Assembly: GCA_948806215.1 (NCBI GenBank)
Contig: CAQIDI010000003.1
Coordinates: forward strand, 95,306-159,305
Source: an uncultured Eubacteriales bacterium
GTDB lineage: Bacteria > Bacillota > Clostridia > Christensenellales > UBA1242
Direction: 5' to 3'
Length of the DNA stretch: 64,000 nt
The notes below the pieces were generated by a model. The model had not been told where the DNA came from, did no database searches, and saw only the letters and a program-made list of their open reading frames with translations. Made by a program: the position numbers and the translations under genes. This document shows, piece after piece, positions 52,305-60,708 of this stretch. Position 1 is the first letter of the stretch. The number at the start of each line of letters is the position of its first letter.

Positions 52305-53013
52305 AGCAATAACTTAACATTCCCCTTAAATTATTGTGAATATTGTTTGCTGATAAAGTTAAAATTGTTATTTGCTTAGAAATTTGCGGAATGTTAACCA
52401 TACGATTAAGTCTAATTAAGCCAAAAATAATAGAATCGGTTATTCGTAAAGCATTTCTTAGTTCGTTGCAAAACGCCATATTATTATTTGCTTGGCTAAC
52501 AGCTTCTAGCATTGGATTTTGATTTGCAGAAATAACTCTTATAATATTACCCATAACCGCAGTGGAAATAAGCACTTCTTGCTTTAACCCTGCAATATCG
52601 TTTTTAACATTATTATTTGGTGCGTGGGATTGCATTTTGTTTAAAGAATTTAAAAGTCGAACATAGTTTAAATAAACAAATTTTGCTTGCCTAGTTGCAT
52701 TTTGTTGCACTAAAAAGGTTTGATTTTTAGCCTTTTTATAGCCAATTCCCGCCACTTTAGAATTAACTTTTATTCCACCATAATTACCCTTAGAATAAAA
52801 TGGTTGAATTCTATCCGAGCCAAAATTTTCAACACTTAAAGTTTCTAAAGTTTCATCTACCAAATCGGAATTTAACATTAAAACTTCGTCGCCTGTTAAA
52901 TTGCAAATTCCCGCACACAAAATATCGCTTGGTTTAACAAACGAAACATCCAGCGAATTTTCTTCTAAATTGTTATCTAAAGTTTTTGTTTTATTAAAAA
53001 ATAATGAATTCAT
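52303..53013 (-). CDS. Orphan protein, unknown function
   Basis: 236 aa, cytosolic by appearance. Residues 1-90 are mixed with a possible beta fold (DEVLMLNSDLVDETLETLS), residues 100-236 helical and Asn-rich. One motif-like stretch, AKFVYLNYVRLLNSLNKMQ, may form a coiled-coil-like helix. I do not recognise a family. It lies alone between the TasA-like gene and the degV pair and has its own terminator. No ribosome site of the GGAG type is obvious near the ATG, so the start is moderately secure. Confidence 0.65.
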   Translation of the reverse strand: MNSLFFNKTKTLDNNLEENSLDVSFVKPSDILCAGICNLTGDEVLMLNSDLVDETLETLSVENFGSDRIQPFYSKGNYGGIKVNSKVAGIGYKKAKNQTFLVQQNATRQAKFVYLNYVRLLNSLNKMQSHAPNNNVKNDIAGLKQEVLISTAVMGNIIRVISANQNPMLEAVSQANNNMAFCNELRNALRITDSIIFGLIRLNRMVNIPQISKQITILTLSANNIHNNLRGMLSYC

Positions 53014-53116
53014 ATTATCCCCTAACTAAATTTTTATTATTAAACTTATATGCAAATAAAAATAATTTTGATAGTTTAGGAAAATATAAATAATAAAATC
53101 AAAAAAACAGCAACAA

Positions 53117-53145
53117 AAAAAACAGCTATATTTAGCTGTTTTTTA
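53117..53145 (-). terminator. Terminator of the degV pair
   Basis: AAAACAGCTA-TATT-TAGCTGTTTT hairpin with T run on the minus strand, overlapping the stop region. Confidence 0.85.
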
Positions 53146-53979
53146 TGATTCTAAATATGCAATTCCAACTGCACCAATTCCAATATGAGAACCAACAATT
53201 GGACCTATTTTTTTACCTTCGGCAATATTCAAGCCAAAAGCATCGTTTACTTTTGTTATTAACTGATTTAAAAATTCAGATTCGTGAATATAACACACAT
53301 AAAGTTTTTTAAAGTTTTTTGGCACTCCTTTAATTAATTCGGTTAAAGCTTTGCCCATTCCTATGCACTTTTTCTTACAAGTTAAAACACCATTTCTAAA
53401 ACTTAGAATTGGTTTAATGCTAAGCACACTTGCAAGTGCCGATGTTAGCAAACTCATTCTGCCACCACGCTTTAAGTATTCCACGGTGCTTGGAACAAAC
53501 TCGATGCAAAGCTTTGGTTTTAAAGATTCTGCAACTTCTGCAATCTCTTTTGCGCTCTTGTTATCGTTTTCTATCATATTAACAATTTCTTCTATTAATA
53601 TTAACTCGCTTTGAGCACATTCTCCGCTATCAATAACAAAAATTTGATCTGGATGAGATGTCATATCTTTTGCAATACGTGCTGAGTTAACTGTTCCACT
53701 AAGCGATGCCGAAATTGTTACAACAATAATTTGAGCGGAACTATCTAAATTAAAAGTTTCGTTATAAAGTTTTAAAAAATCTTCTGGACTTGGCAAACTT
53801 GTTTTTGGAAAGTTCTTGCTGGTTTTTAAGCGGTTAAAATAATCGGTCCAGTCGCATTCAAAACCTTCTTTTTGTGTTATACCATCTAATTCAACATTTA
53901 AGTTAATCACAGAAATGTTATGTTCTTTTGCATAGTTATAATCCACACAACTTGGTGAATCCACTATTAATTTTATCAT
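53143..53979 (-). CDS. DegV family fatty-acid-binding protein
   Basis: 278 aa, complete. IVDSPSCVDYNYAKEHNISVINLNVEL matches the N-terminal domain; PKTSLPSPEDFLKLY and TISASLSGTVNSARIA form the fatty-acid pocket, and GSHIGIGAVGIAYL ends the C-terminal domain. Presumed FakB-type carrier for fatty-acid phosphorylation by FakA. 15 nt after a second degV on the same strand, with a common terminator, so the two are a unit. It differs from the fabT-linked copy at 20914 in the loop residues and is not a recent duplicate of it. Confidence 0.88.
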   Translation of the reverse strand: MIKLIVDSPSCVDYNYAKEHNISVINLNVELDGITQKEGFECDWTDYFNRLKTSKNFPKTSLPSPEDFLKLYNETFNLDSSAQIIVVTISASLSGTVNSARIAKDMTSHPDQIFVIDSGECAQSELILIEEIVNMIENDNKSAKEIAEVAESLKPKLCIEFVPSTVEYLKRGGRMSLLTSALASVLSIKPILSFRNGVLTCKKKCIGMGKALTELIKGVPKNFKKLYVCYIHESEFLNQLITKVNDAFGLNIAEGKKIGPIVGSHIGIGAVGIAYLES

Positions 53980-53994
53980 AATTATAATTCCTTT

Positions 53995-54884
53995 TTATAT
54001 TGGGCGATTCTCATTAGATACAAATCCATATGCAACCGCATTTGGTCCAACGTGAGCCCCAATAATAGGTCCCATTATTTGTATACGAGTTTTAACGCCA
54101 TATTTTTCTTGTAAACTTTGAGCTAAGCCTTGTGCAGCTTCTAAATTATCGGTGTGAACAATGTTAACAACATCGTAATCCTTATTTAATGTATATTTAG
54201 GAAATTCGTCAATAATGCTTTTAATTGCCTTTTTAAAGCCCATTTCTTTTTTGTAGGATTCTAATCTACCCTCTTTAGTAAAAACTAAAATTGGTTTAAT
54301 TTTTAAAGCAGAACCAATAATTGCGTTGGCACTTCCCACTCTACCGCCACGGCGTAAAAACATTAAATCGTCCACTATAACAAAGTGTTGAATTTTGTTT
54401 TTAACTTCGTTTAAGTAATCGGCAACTTCGCCTAATTGCTTTCCTTCATCTCTAAATTTGGCAGCCATTCGAACAAGCATTCCTTGTCCAATAGTTGTAG
54501 TATGACATTCAATACAAATACAGTTAAAATCCGGATATGTTTCTTGAACAACTTTAACTGCTTGATTGGCAACATCAACAGTTGGGCTTAATGCATAGCT
54601 TATTGTAAAATGTAAAACATTTTTAATTCCCTGTTTAGCAATGCTTAAAAAGTGTTCAATATGAGTATTTAAGTTATTCATACTTGTTTTTGCCACCGCT
54701 CCACGACGCAACATATTGTAATATTCGACATATTGGCTATACTCAGTAAAACTATCGGTGTATTCATTAAGTTTGCCATTAACTTCCACTGTGTAGTGAA
54801 GTGGAACAAAATGCACTTTAAATCCTTTATTTCTTGTGCATAAAGGTCACAAGTAGAATCGGTTGAAACTTCAAAATTATTCAT
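53995..54884 (-). pseudogene. DegV family protein interrupted by a one-base frameshift
   Basis: Two frames make one DegV protein. From 54884 the first frame reads FEVSTDSTCDLYAQEIKDLK; a second frame from about 54816 continues VHFVPLHYTVEVNGKLNEY, and joining them gives the normal DegV N terminus (TDSTCDL...HVVPLHY). The break lies at 54817-54819 in the run ATTTAAAGT: one extra A would restore the frame. The span of 890 nt is one base short of a multiple of three. The downstream 270 codons are intact with MGPIIGAHVGPNAVAYG. It may be real decay, a phase-variable or slippage site, or an assembly error. RBS GGGAAGT precedes ATG 54884. Confidence 0.8.
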
Positions 54885-55004
54885 TTTTACTTCCCTAATA
54901 TTTTAATTATTATTATAAATGTTAAACCTATAACAAATTAATTGTAACAAATTAAAATTTTATTAGCAACTTAAATGCCTTTATGTTCAAATTATAAAAA
55001 TTAA

Positions 55005-55034
55005 AAAATAAAGGCTAACCAAGCCTTTATTTTA
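55005..55034 (-). terminator. Terminator of the MFS pair
   Basis: AAATAAAGGCT / AGCCTTTATTT stem with a 5-nt loop, overlapping the stop codon; T-rich on the minus strand. Confidence 0.85.
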
Positions 55035-56225
55035 TTCGCCCTCTAAATAGTTAATTAAATATCTACGGGTTGATTCTTCGTTTTCATAAATTGACGGAGC
55101 ACAAGTTGCAAGTGCTGCACCAATTGCAATAAACATTGGTATAAACATTCCGGTTAGTCCAAATAATAAACCATAAAACTTACCCATTACAGAAGCATTA
55201 TCTCGCATAAAAATTGCCCTATTGCTTATGCCTAAAATTCGCGATTTACTTAATAACCTTTCTAAAATGAATATCGAGAAGAACGGATAGCAAAAACCTA
55301 TTATTCCTATTAATGTGAAATATAGTGCTGTGTAGTTTGCAAATGGCAATGCTATAGCAGCCGCACCATTGATAAAGCAGCAAATGCAAGCAAAAACCGA
55401 CATATCAAATTTTTGCGAAACTTTTTCGTTTAAGTAGCTTGCAATAGCATAGGTTAAGTTATATGTTGCACTAAAATAACCAGCAAGTGCAAATTGACCA
55501 TATTTAACATACATAAACAAGTTAAATATATTTGTTAAGTTATCTAAAAATGCAATTAAAAAGTAAACAAAGCCATATTGCATTATTAAACTATTTGCAA
55601 CTTTCTTACCCTTTTTAGTTCTATCGGTTCTTTCAATAAAAATTTGTGCATTAGATGTGCTTTCAGTGTTAAAACCTTTTTGTTTTCGCGATTTAATATA
55701 ATAAATTAATAGCGGAACACAACTAATTAAGTAAATTGAAATTGCAATAATAATTAAAATGTAAAGATCTAAATAGTCTAAGAATAAACCACCTAAAATT
55801 AAGGATACTATTGTTCCTAATTGTTCAAATAGTCTGGTTATTCCAAGTCCTTTCCCACCGCTATCTGATGTTGAGTAGTTTAATATTATTTCGGTTGAGT
55901 TGCTTCTAAAGCAGTTATCTAAAGCATAGAAAGTTGCAACTAAAACTGCACCCCAAATCCAATGAACATCAATTAACAATATTGATAACGATAGTCCTAA
56001 AATGGAAACCGATCTAAACAATAAGAAAATTTGCGGATACTTAACAATAAAGCGTTGAAAAATTAGATTAAATATCATATTTAAAGCATATAAGCCAATT
56101 AAATAAATAAATGCGTGAACAATGTTGTTTGTAACCTTATAAATCATAAGTGGAACAAATCCACCAACTAAGCTGGTAGAAAAGTTTGCAAGCATTTTAT
56201 GAAAATTTAAAAGTTTTAATTGCAT
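55032..56225 (-). CDS. MFS transporter (second of a tandem pair)
   Basis: 397 aa, about 12 TM helices. Paralogue of the next gene, sharing the N-terminal block MQ.KLL.F.K.L.NFST.L..GF.PL.IYK.T.N and the pattern TRLFEQLGTIVSLILGGLFLDYL. I do not recognise the subfamily beyond major facilitator. A long loop before helix 7 (KSRKQKGFNTESTSNAQIF) is cytosolic and common to both copies. RBS AGGAT in the 23-nt gap after the first copy indicates one transcript. Substrate unknown; nearby DegV genes raise lipid-related transport as a possibility only. Confidence 0.8.
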   Translation of the reverse strand: MQLKLLNFHKMLANFSTSLVGGFVPLMIYKVTNNIVHAFIYLIGLYALNMIFNLIFQRFIVKYPQIFLLFRSVSILGLSLSILLIDVHWIWGAVLVATFYALDNCFRSNSTEIILNYSTSDSGGKGLGITRLFEQLGTIVSLILGGLFLDYLDLYILIIIAISIYLISCVPLLIYYIKSRKQKGFNTESTSNAQIFIERTDRTKKGKKVANSLIMQYGFVYFLIAFLDNLTNIFNLFMYVKYGQFALAGYFSATYNLTYAIASYLNEKVSQKFDMSVFACICCFINGAAAIALPFANYTALYFTLIGIIGFCYPFFSIFILERLLSKSRILGISNRAIFMRDNASVMGKFYGLLFGLTGMFIPMFIAIGAALATCAPSIYENEESTRRYLINYLEGE

Positions 56226-56248
56226 AATTTTTATCCTTTTGTAAAATT

Positions 56249-57445
56249 TTAATTATTTTCTATATAATCCACTAGTATTTTTCGTGTTTTTTCTTCTATT
56301 ATTGGCGAAGTTATTCCAACCGCCACCATTAAACAAGCACCAGCCACAAAAATTAGCCAAACAAAGCCAGTTAACCCAAACATATAACAAAATGTTTGAC
56401 CAGCTAAATGCCCATTATACTTAATAAAGTTACAATCGTTAGTAATGCCTAAAATTTTTGATTTAGCAAGCATTCTTTGATTTATAAAAATTGCAGGTAT
56501 TGGCCAGAAAACTGGAATTAATAAAAAGCAAACAAAGCTTGGCCACAAACCTATTGTTAAAGTGGCAACAACAATGCAAGCTGCCATAATAAACGACGAA
56601 ATGCTAGCTAGTACTGTTAAATCAAACTTTTCATCTAACTTAGCTGCCACAAAAACCATAATTCCGTGAATGGCATCGCAAGAACCACTTAACACGCCCG
56701 ATACCAAAAACGAGCCTGTTGCTAAGTAGGTTGCAAAACTAAAAAACCTGTAAAACGCATCAACCCCACAAGCAAGAGCATAGTAAGTAAAATACATTAA
56801 TGTTATTTTTTTGCTTACCTTCTTACCTTTTAACGATTCATCCTTAGATTCGTAATAAATAAAGGCTGTGCTAACCACTTCGGTATTAAATGCACCTTTA
56901 CCTTTGTTTTTAATATAATAAATCATAAGTGGCAAACTTGCAATTAAATAAAGTGTTAAACTAATTATTACAACATATAGTGTTGGTATATTATCTAAAA
57001 ATAATCCACCTACTATTGCAGACAAAACAAAACCGGTTTGTTCAAAAACTCTTGTTAAACCTAACTTTGTGGAACTTGTGTTTGGCGGAACAGAGTAACT
57101 ATAAATAACTTCACAAGGAACAGTTTTTAATGTGTAATTTAAACCATAGAAAATTGAGAACACAATTATCATTAATATTGGCGACACATTAATAAATAAT
57201 AAAACAACTTGCATACCAATAATTGGTAAAATTCTTAAACACAAACATAGTTCAGGATATTTATATAGTGCTTTTCTAAGCAAAAAGTTACAACCAATGG
57301 TTGCTAAATAACCTAACACCAAACTACCCACTGCCAATATTACATTTTGAGTTGATTTATAAACAATTAATGGTATAAAGCCACTTATTAAATTTGTGGA
57401 AAAGTTAGATAAAACTTTATAAAATTGTAATAATTTATATTGCAT
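56249..57445 (-). CDS. MFS transporter (first of a tandem pair)
   Basis: 398 aa, about 12 TM helices, same family and length as the following copy. Helix-rich throughout, with LTRVFEQTGFVLSAIVGGLFLDNI equivalent to the copy below. The ATG at 57445 fits the shared N terminus MQYKLLQFYKVLSNFSTNL, but I see no GGAG-type ribosome site in front of it. It lies downstream of the 57543-57680 promoter-terminator unit, so expression may depend on readthrough of that hairpin or on an unrecognised promoter. Confidence 0.8.
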   Translation of the reverse strand: MQYKLLQFYKVLSNFSTNLISGFIPLIVYKSTQNVILAVGSLVLGYLATIGCNFLLRKALYKYPELCLCLRILPIIGMQVVLLFINVSPILMIIVFSIFYGLNYTLKTVPCEVIYSYSVPPNTSSTKLGLTRVFEQTGFVLSAIVGGLFLDNIPTLYVVIISLTLYLIASLPLMIYYIKNKGKGAFNTEVVSTAFIYYESKDESLKGKKVSKKITLMYFTYYALACGVDAFYRFFSFATYLATGSFLVSGVLSGSCDAIHGIMVFVAAKLDEKFDLTVLASISSFIMAACIVVATLTIGLWPSFVCFLLIPVFWPIPAIFINQRMLAKSKILGITNDCNFIKYNGHLAGQTFCYMFGLTGFVWLIFVAGACLMVAVGITSPIIEEKTRKILVDYIENN

Positions 57446-57541
57446 ACAACTAAGAATAACAAATAATTTTAAATTAGTAAATTAAAAAAAAGTTAAGAAT
57501 ATATTTTAAATAAAATATAAAGTTTTTAACTTACCTAAAAA

Positions 57542-57584
57542 AACAAAAAACACACCAAATGGAGTTACGGGTGTGTTTTTTGTT
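57542..57584 (-). terminator. Terminator of the putative small RNA
   Basis: 15-bp perfect stem AACAAAAAACACACC / GGTGTGTTTTTTGTT, 13-nt loop, followed by T5 on the minus strand. Confidence 0.85.
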
Positions 57585-57645
57585 ACCATATAATAAATAT
57601 AGGTAGAATGAAAAATGGAAAAACATTTTAATTTCTTAAAATGCA
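57543..57645 (-). ncRNA. Putative small RNA or attenuated leader
   Basis: A promoter at 57651-57680 predicts transcription from about 57645 into a strong terminator (57542-57584), giving about 100 nt without an ORF. The predicted RNA begins GGGTGCATTTTAA, folds into CATTTTAA-GAAA-TTAAAATG (8 bp with GNRA-like tetraloop), and ends in a 15-bp terminator whose 13-nt loop contains AACTCC, complementary to SD sequences. The 5' GGGTG could also pair with CACCC in the terminator arm, so the same sequence could work as an attenuator for the MFS genes 100 nt downstream. No known riboswitch class fits. Confidence 0.55.
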
Positions 57646-57650
57646 CCCTT

Positions 57651-57680
57651 ATTATACACTAGGGCACGTGTTAAAGTCAA
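57651..57680 (-). promoter_or_regulatory. Promoter of the putative small RNA/leader
   Basis: Minus strand TTGACT (57675-57680), 18-nt spacer, perfect TATAAT (57651-57656). Confidence 0.75.
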
Positions 57681-57697
57681 TACTAAAATTTTAAATT

Positions 57698-58705
57698 TTA
57701 ATCACATAGCGATAAAAGTGTTTTGTTTAATCCAAAACTATTTAAAACAATAACTTTATCGGCATTGCTAAGAACAATAAGCTTAATACCAACTAAATCT
57801 TTGCTGGTTAATGCTTTGTTTTTAAATTTAACAATAATTTTGTTTTTATCCCAAAAGGTTATTTGATAGTTTATTGTTTTTTCGTTTTTTAGCTTTATTA
57901 AAACTGTTGGATTATAAAACCCTTCGCCCAATATTTTTATGCAATTTTTAAACTTTGGCACAACTCCAAAAATTGTTAGTTTTTGACTTGGTAAAGTGTT
58001 TATGCGTTTAGTTAATTGCAACTGATTAACAATGCTAACTGTTGTGTTATCGGGTATATTATCGGTTACAACGGCCTGCGGACAAATAAAAACATTGTTT
58101 CCAATGGTTATATCCCCTAAAACTCTAGCACCTGCACAAATTGTAACATCGTTTAAAATGGTGGGATGTCGTTTAATGTTTTGTGAGGATTTCACATTTT
58201 TGCTGCCCAACACAACATCGTTAAATAAATTGCATCGCTTACCAATTAGTGTGGTTGCGCCAATAACAATGTTTTTGGCGTGATCAATAAAAAACATTTC
58301 ATCAATTCTTGCTTGCGGATGAATGTCAACACCGGTATCAACTGCAACTTGTTCCATAAATTCTCGTGCCAACTTTTGCCTTAATTCTTTATCCTCAATA
58401 AAATTTTCGTAATAAAAAATAGTTGCAGTTCTATAACACATTGTTGCAATTAAGCCTTTGGTTTTTGTTTGTAAAACCAAATTCTCACTATTTTGGCTAG
58501 GGTCAAGCGATGCAATAAACTTAACATCTAGCATAACTTTATTAAAAATAATACTACTAAGCGATAAAACAAAATTATTATTAATAATATTAACATTGTT
58601 TTTTACTAAAAAGCTTTTAAGATTTTCGTAGTTTAAATACTTTTCAAAATGGTTATTAATTAAATCCAATATTCCATTAACACTAACATCATAGTTTTTA
58701 AGCAT
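57698..58705 (-). CDS. Serine O-acetyltransferase-like hexapeptide-repeat protein with C-terminal extension
   Basis: 335 aa from ATG 58705, with GGAGAA in front; the in-frame region to 58762 lies upstream of that site. N-terminal helical domain (1-125), then a left-handed beta helix (127-222) with CysE hallmarks: VDIHPQARID (H129), FFIDHAKNIVIGAT (D141, H142 catalytic pair), NIKRHPTI (R179, H180) and GARVLGDITIG. This is the first enzyme of cysteine synthesis if the match holds. Residues 235-335 form an extra beta-rich domain not present in CysE/EpsC, of unknown role. No cysK is adjacent. The unit downstream begins with the small-RNA promoter. Confidence 0.75.
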   Translation of the reverse strand: MLKNYDVSVNGILDLINNHFEKYLNYENLKSFLVKNNVNIINNNFVLSLSSIIFNKVMLDVKFIASLDPSQNSENLVLQTKTKGLIATMCYRTATIFYYENFIEDKELRQKLAREFMEQVAVDTGVDIHPQARIDEMFFIDHAKNIVIGATTLIGKRCNLFNDVVLGSKNVKSSQNIKRHPTILNDVTICAGARVLGDITIGNNVFICPQAVVTDNIPDNTTVSIVNQLQLTKRINTLPSQKLTIFGVVPKFKNCIKILGEGFYNPTVLIKLKNEKTINYQITFWDKNKIIVKFKNKALTSKDLVGIKLIVLSNADKVIVLNSFGLNKTLLSLCD

Positions 58706-58753
58706 TATAATTCTCCTTAAATTAGTGTATGAAATAATATGTATAAAGTTTAA

Positions 58754-58783
58754 AAAAACCACTTAAACTTTTAAGTGGTTTTA
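58754..58783 (-). terminator. Terminator of plsC
   Basis: AAAACCACTTAAA / TTTAAGTGGTTTT hairpin at the plsC stop; it separates plsC from the acetyltransferase. Confidence 0.85.
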
Positions 58784-59617
58784 AATTATATCGTCGTTTA
58801 GTTTTTCTTGTGCTTGAACTTTTCCTTCATCAATTACTTTAAACCAGTGATTCATTCTAACCATTATGTTATGGCTGCGCTCCATAAGTTCTGTAACGCT
58901 TTCGTTAAAAGGCAAATCCTTATTAGCATAAATTGGTTTTCCAATATGCACTGTTACATATCTAACTTTCATATTAAACCATTTTTGAATGCCACGCGGA
59001 GCTCTAAAATTTATAACAACCGGAATTATTGGAACATCGTCTTTAACAGCAAAGTGAAAAGCCCCTGGTTTAAATTTTCTAATTTTAGTGTAATATGGCC
59101 ATAATGCAGCTTCGGGATAAATTCCAACAAACTTTTTTTCATCTTTTAAAATTTTATCGGTTTCTTCAACATAAACACGCTTTGCACTTTGTTTTCTAGG
59201 AATAGGCATACATCCGCAAGCTTTCATAAAAAACCTAACACCTGGTAATTTCATATTGTTTTCTAAAACCTGAAAATATAGTTTTTTAGGGAATACTGCC
59301 TGAGCAATCATCATACAGTCTAAATATAACACGTGGTTTGTTATTGCAACTGCACCAGTATTCTTTAAATTTCTTAGGTTTCTTCTTCCCCTAAACCTAA
59401 CGCCGTGAGCCAAATAAACAATAAACGGAATAACTAATGCGGCAAAACAATAAAAAAGGTTGGCAAAAAATTTGGCAATAGGATTTTTAATTCTAAACTT
59501 ATAATTTTTATCAATTTCAACATTACTTAGTTTAGATTCATCCCTTTCGCCATCAACGTGAAAATCATCGCTTATTCCTTCACTTTGCAACTTTTCATAG
59601 TCGTATCGTTTGGCCAT
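58781..59617 (-). CDS. plsC: 1-acyl-sn-glycerol-3-phosphate acyltransferase (PlsC family)
   Basis: 278 aa. Acyltransferase motif I NHVLYLDCMMIAQ (H-x4-D), motif II KKLYFQVLENNMKLPGVRFF (split here), motif III GIYPEAALWP and motif IV VPVVINF-type IPVVINFRAPRG. One N-terminal TM segment (about 53-72) anchors it to the membrane. It makes phosphatidic acid from lysophosphatidate. Motif III reads PEAA where EGTRS is typical, still seen in Clostridia paralogues. N-terminal 40 residues are acidic and extra. RBS AAGGAAG. Fits the lipid theme of the window (FabT, DegV, glycolipid synthase). Confidence 0.85.
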   Translation of the reverse strand: MAKRYDYEKLQSEGISDDFHVDGERDESKLSNVEIDKNYKFRIKNPIAKFFANLFYCFAALVIPFIVYLAHGVRFRGRRNLRNLKNTGAVAITNHVLYLDCMMIAQAVFPKKLYFQVLENNMKLPGVRFFMKACGCMPIPRKQSAKRVYVEETDKILKDEKKFVGIYPEAALWPYYTKIRKFKPGAFHFAVKDDVPIIPVVINFRAPRGIQKWFNMKVRYVTVHIGKPIYANKDLPFNESVTELMERSHNIMVRMNHWFKVIDEGKVQAQEKLNDDII

Positions 59618-59689
59618 TAATCTTCCTTTTTTGTTTACTAAAATATTTTATCACAATATTTTTGTTTTGGTTACTAATAAAATTATTAT

Positions 59690-60313
59690 TTAATTAATTT
59701 GTTCCAACAACTCAATAAAATAATTAATATTTTGTTGCTGGTCGCTATATCCGCTTTGCCTACCGTGGCCACTAAGCACACAATCAAATTTTGTTTGTTT
59801 TAAAACCTTTAAACTATTTAACATATCGCTAACACTACTAAGTTTAAAATCGGTTCTGCCAATAGCATCTAAAAATAATGTGTCCCCACTAAATAGCATA
59901 CTCCCAATTAAATAGCAAACCGAATCTGGCGAATGCCCCGCAGTTAATAAAACTTTTACAATAAAATTTCCAATTTTTATTTCTTGATTATTAACAAATT
60001 CTAATTCGGTTGGAAGTTGCACGCTTAGCCCAAATGCATTTGCAAGAGTTAAATCTTCCGCATTATTTAAATATTTTTTTGCATTAACCGATACATATGC
60101 TTTGCAACCAAATTCTTTAATTAGTCCCCTTAAATAGTAACTATGGTCAAAATGCAAATGTGTAAGCAATATTCCAACAACCTTTTCACCGTTTAAATGC
60201 TTTTTAATTTTGCACGCATTAACACCAGCATCAATAATTAATGCTTCGTTAGAATTATTTTTTATTATATATGCATTAGAGCCAACAAACTCACTTACTA
60301 ATTTTGTAACCAT
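59690..60313 (-). CDS. MBL-fold hydrolase, glyoxalase-II-like
   Basis: 207-aa metallo-beta-lactamase fold protein: THLHFDHSYYL (HxHxDH), TAGHSPDSVCYLI, LFSGDTLFLDAIGRTDF and LSGHGRQS provide the binuclear metal site. Size and motif spacing match the short YcbL/GloB-like hydrolases rather than full glyoxalase II, which has a C-terminal helical domain. Likely a thioesterase; substrate unknown. Starts at ATG 60313. Alone on the minus strand, divergent from the TM2 protein. Confidence 0.85.
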   Translation of the reverse strand: MVTKLVSEFVGSNAYIIKNNSNEALIIDAGVNACKIKKHLNGEKVVGILLTHLHFDHSYYLRGLIKEFGCKAYVSVNAKKYLNNAEDLTLANAFGLSVQLPTELEFVNNQEIKIGNFIVKVLLTAGHSPDSVCYLIGSMLFSGDTLFLDAIGRTDFKLSSVSDMLNSLKVLKQTKFDCVLSGHGRQSGYSDQQQNINYFIELLEQIN

Positions 60314-60420
60314 AGTTTAATTTTATCAAATACAAATTTTTTTAACAATTAACTAAATGTGGTTGCCTAAATTTTATTTATTAGGTAATCTTATTATATA
60401 AAAATATAAGGAATTACATT

Positions 60421-60621
60421 ATGAAAAAGTTTAATTTTGGATTTTTTATTATAGTACTATTATTAGGTTGGTTAGGTATTGATAAATTAATAAAACGCAA
60501 CTGGAGAATGTGTTTAATTAAATTTGGTTCAATGTTTATTGTTGTTGGTGTTATTTGGAACATATACGACATTATTTGTGTTCTTATTAACAAATATAAA
60601 GTTAATCCTTTTGCAGTTTAA
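60421..60621 (+). CDS. TM2-domain small membrane protein
   Basis: 66 aa. Two TM helices with the TM2 pattern (LLLGWLGIDKLIKRNWRMCLIKFG, loop, VIWNIYDIICVL): W/L-rich first helix, G-I-D turn where GxHRFY is typical, and the W-x-x-D in the second helix. RBS AAGGAAT and own terminator. Role unknown; TM2 proteins are small, widespread and of undefined function. Confidence 0.75.
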   Translation: MKKFNFGFFIIVLLLGWLGIDKLIKRNWRMCLIKFGSMFIVVGVIWNIYDIICVLINKYKVNPFAV

Positions 60622-60647
60622 ATCACGAAAATATCGTGATTTTTTTA
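60621..60647 (+). terminator. Terminator of the TM2 gene
   Basis: AATCACGA-AAATA-TCGTGATT hairpin with T7 right at the stop codon. Confidence 0.85.
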
Positions 60648-60662
60648 ATGCAAGAAAAACAT

Positions 60663-60690
60663 TTGCAAATTTTTAAAAAATAACTAAAAT
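60663..60690 (+). promoter_or_regulatory. Promoter of the PHP gene
   Basis: TTGCAA (60663-60668), 16-nt spacer, TAAAAT (60685-60690), 18 nt before the ATG with AAGGAGA between. Confidence 0.6.
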
Positions 60691-60708
60691 AAGATAAGGA
60701 GAAAATTT

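Noticed and set aside
54678..54884. Separate small protein of 68 aa
   Set aside because: Its first 23 residues are the DegV N terminus; it is part of the frameshifted degV gene.
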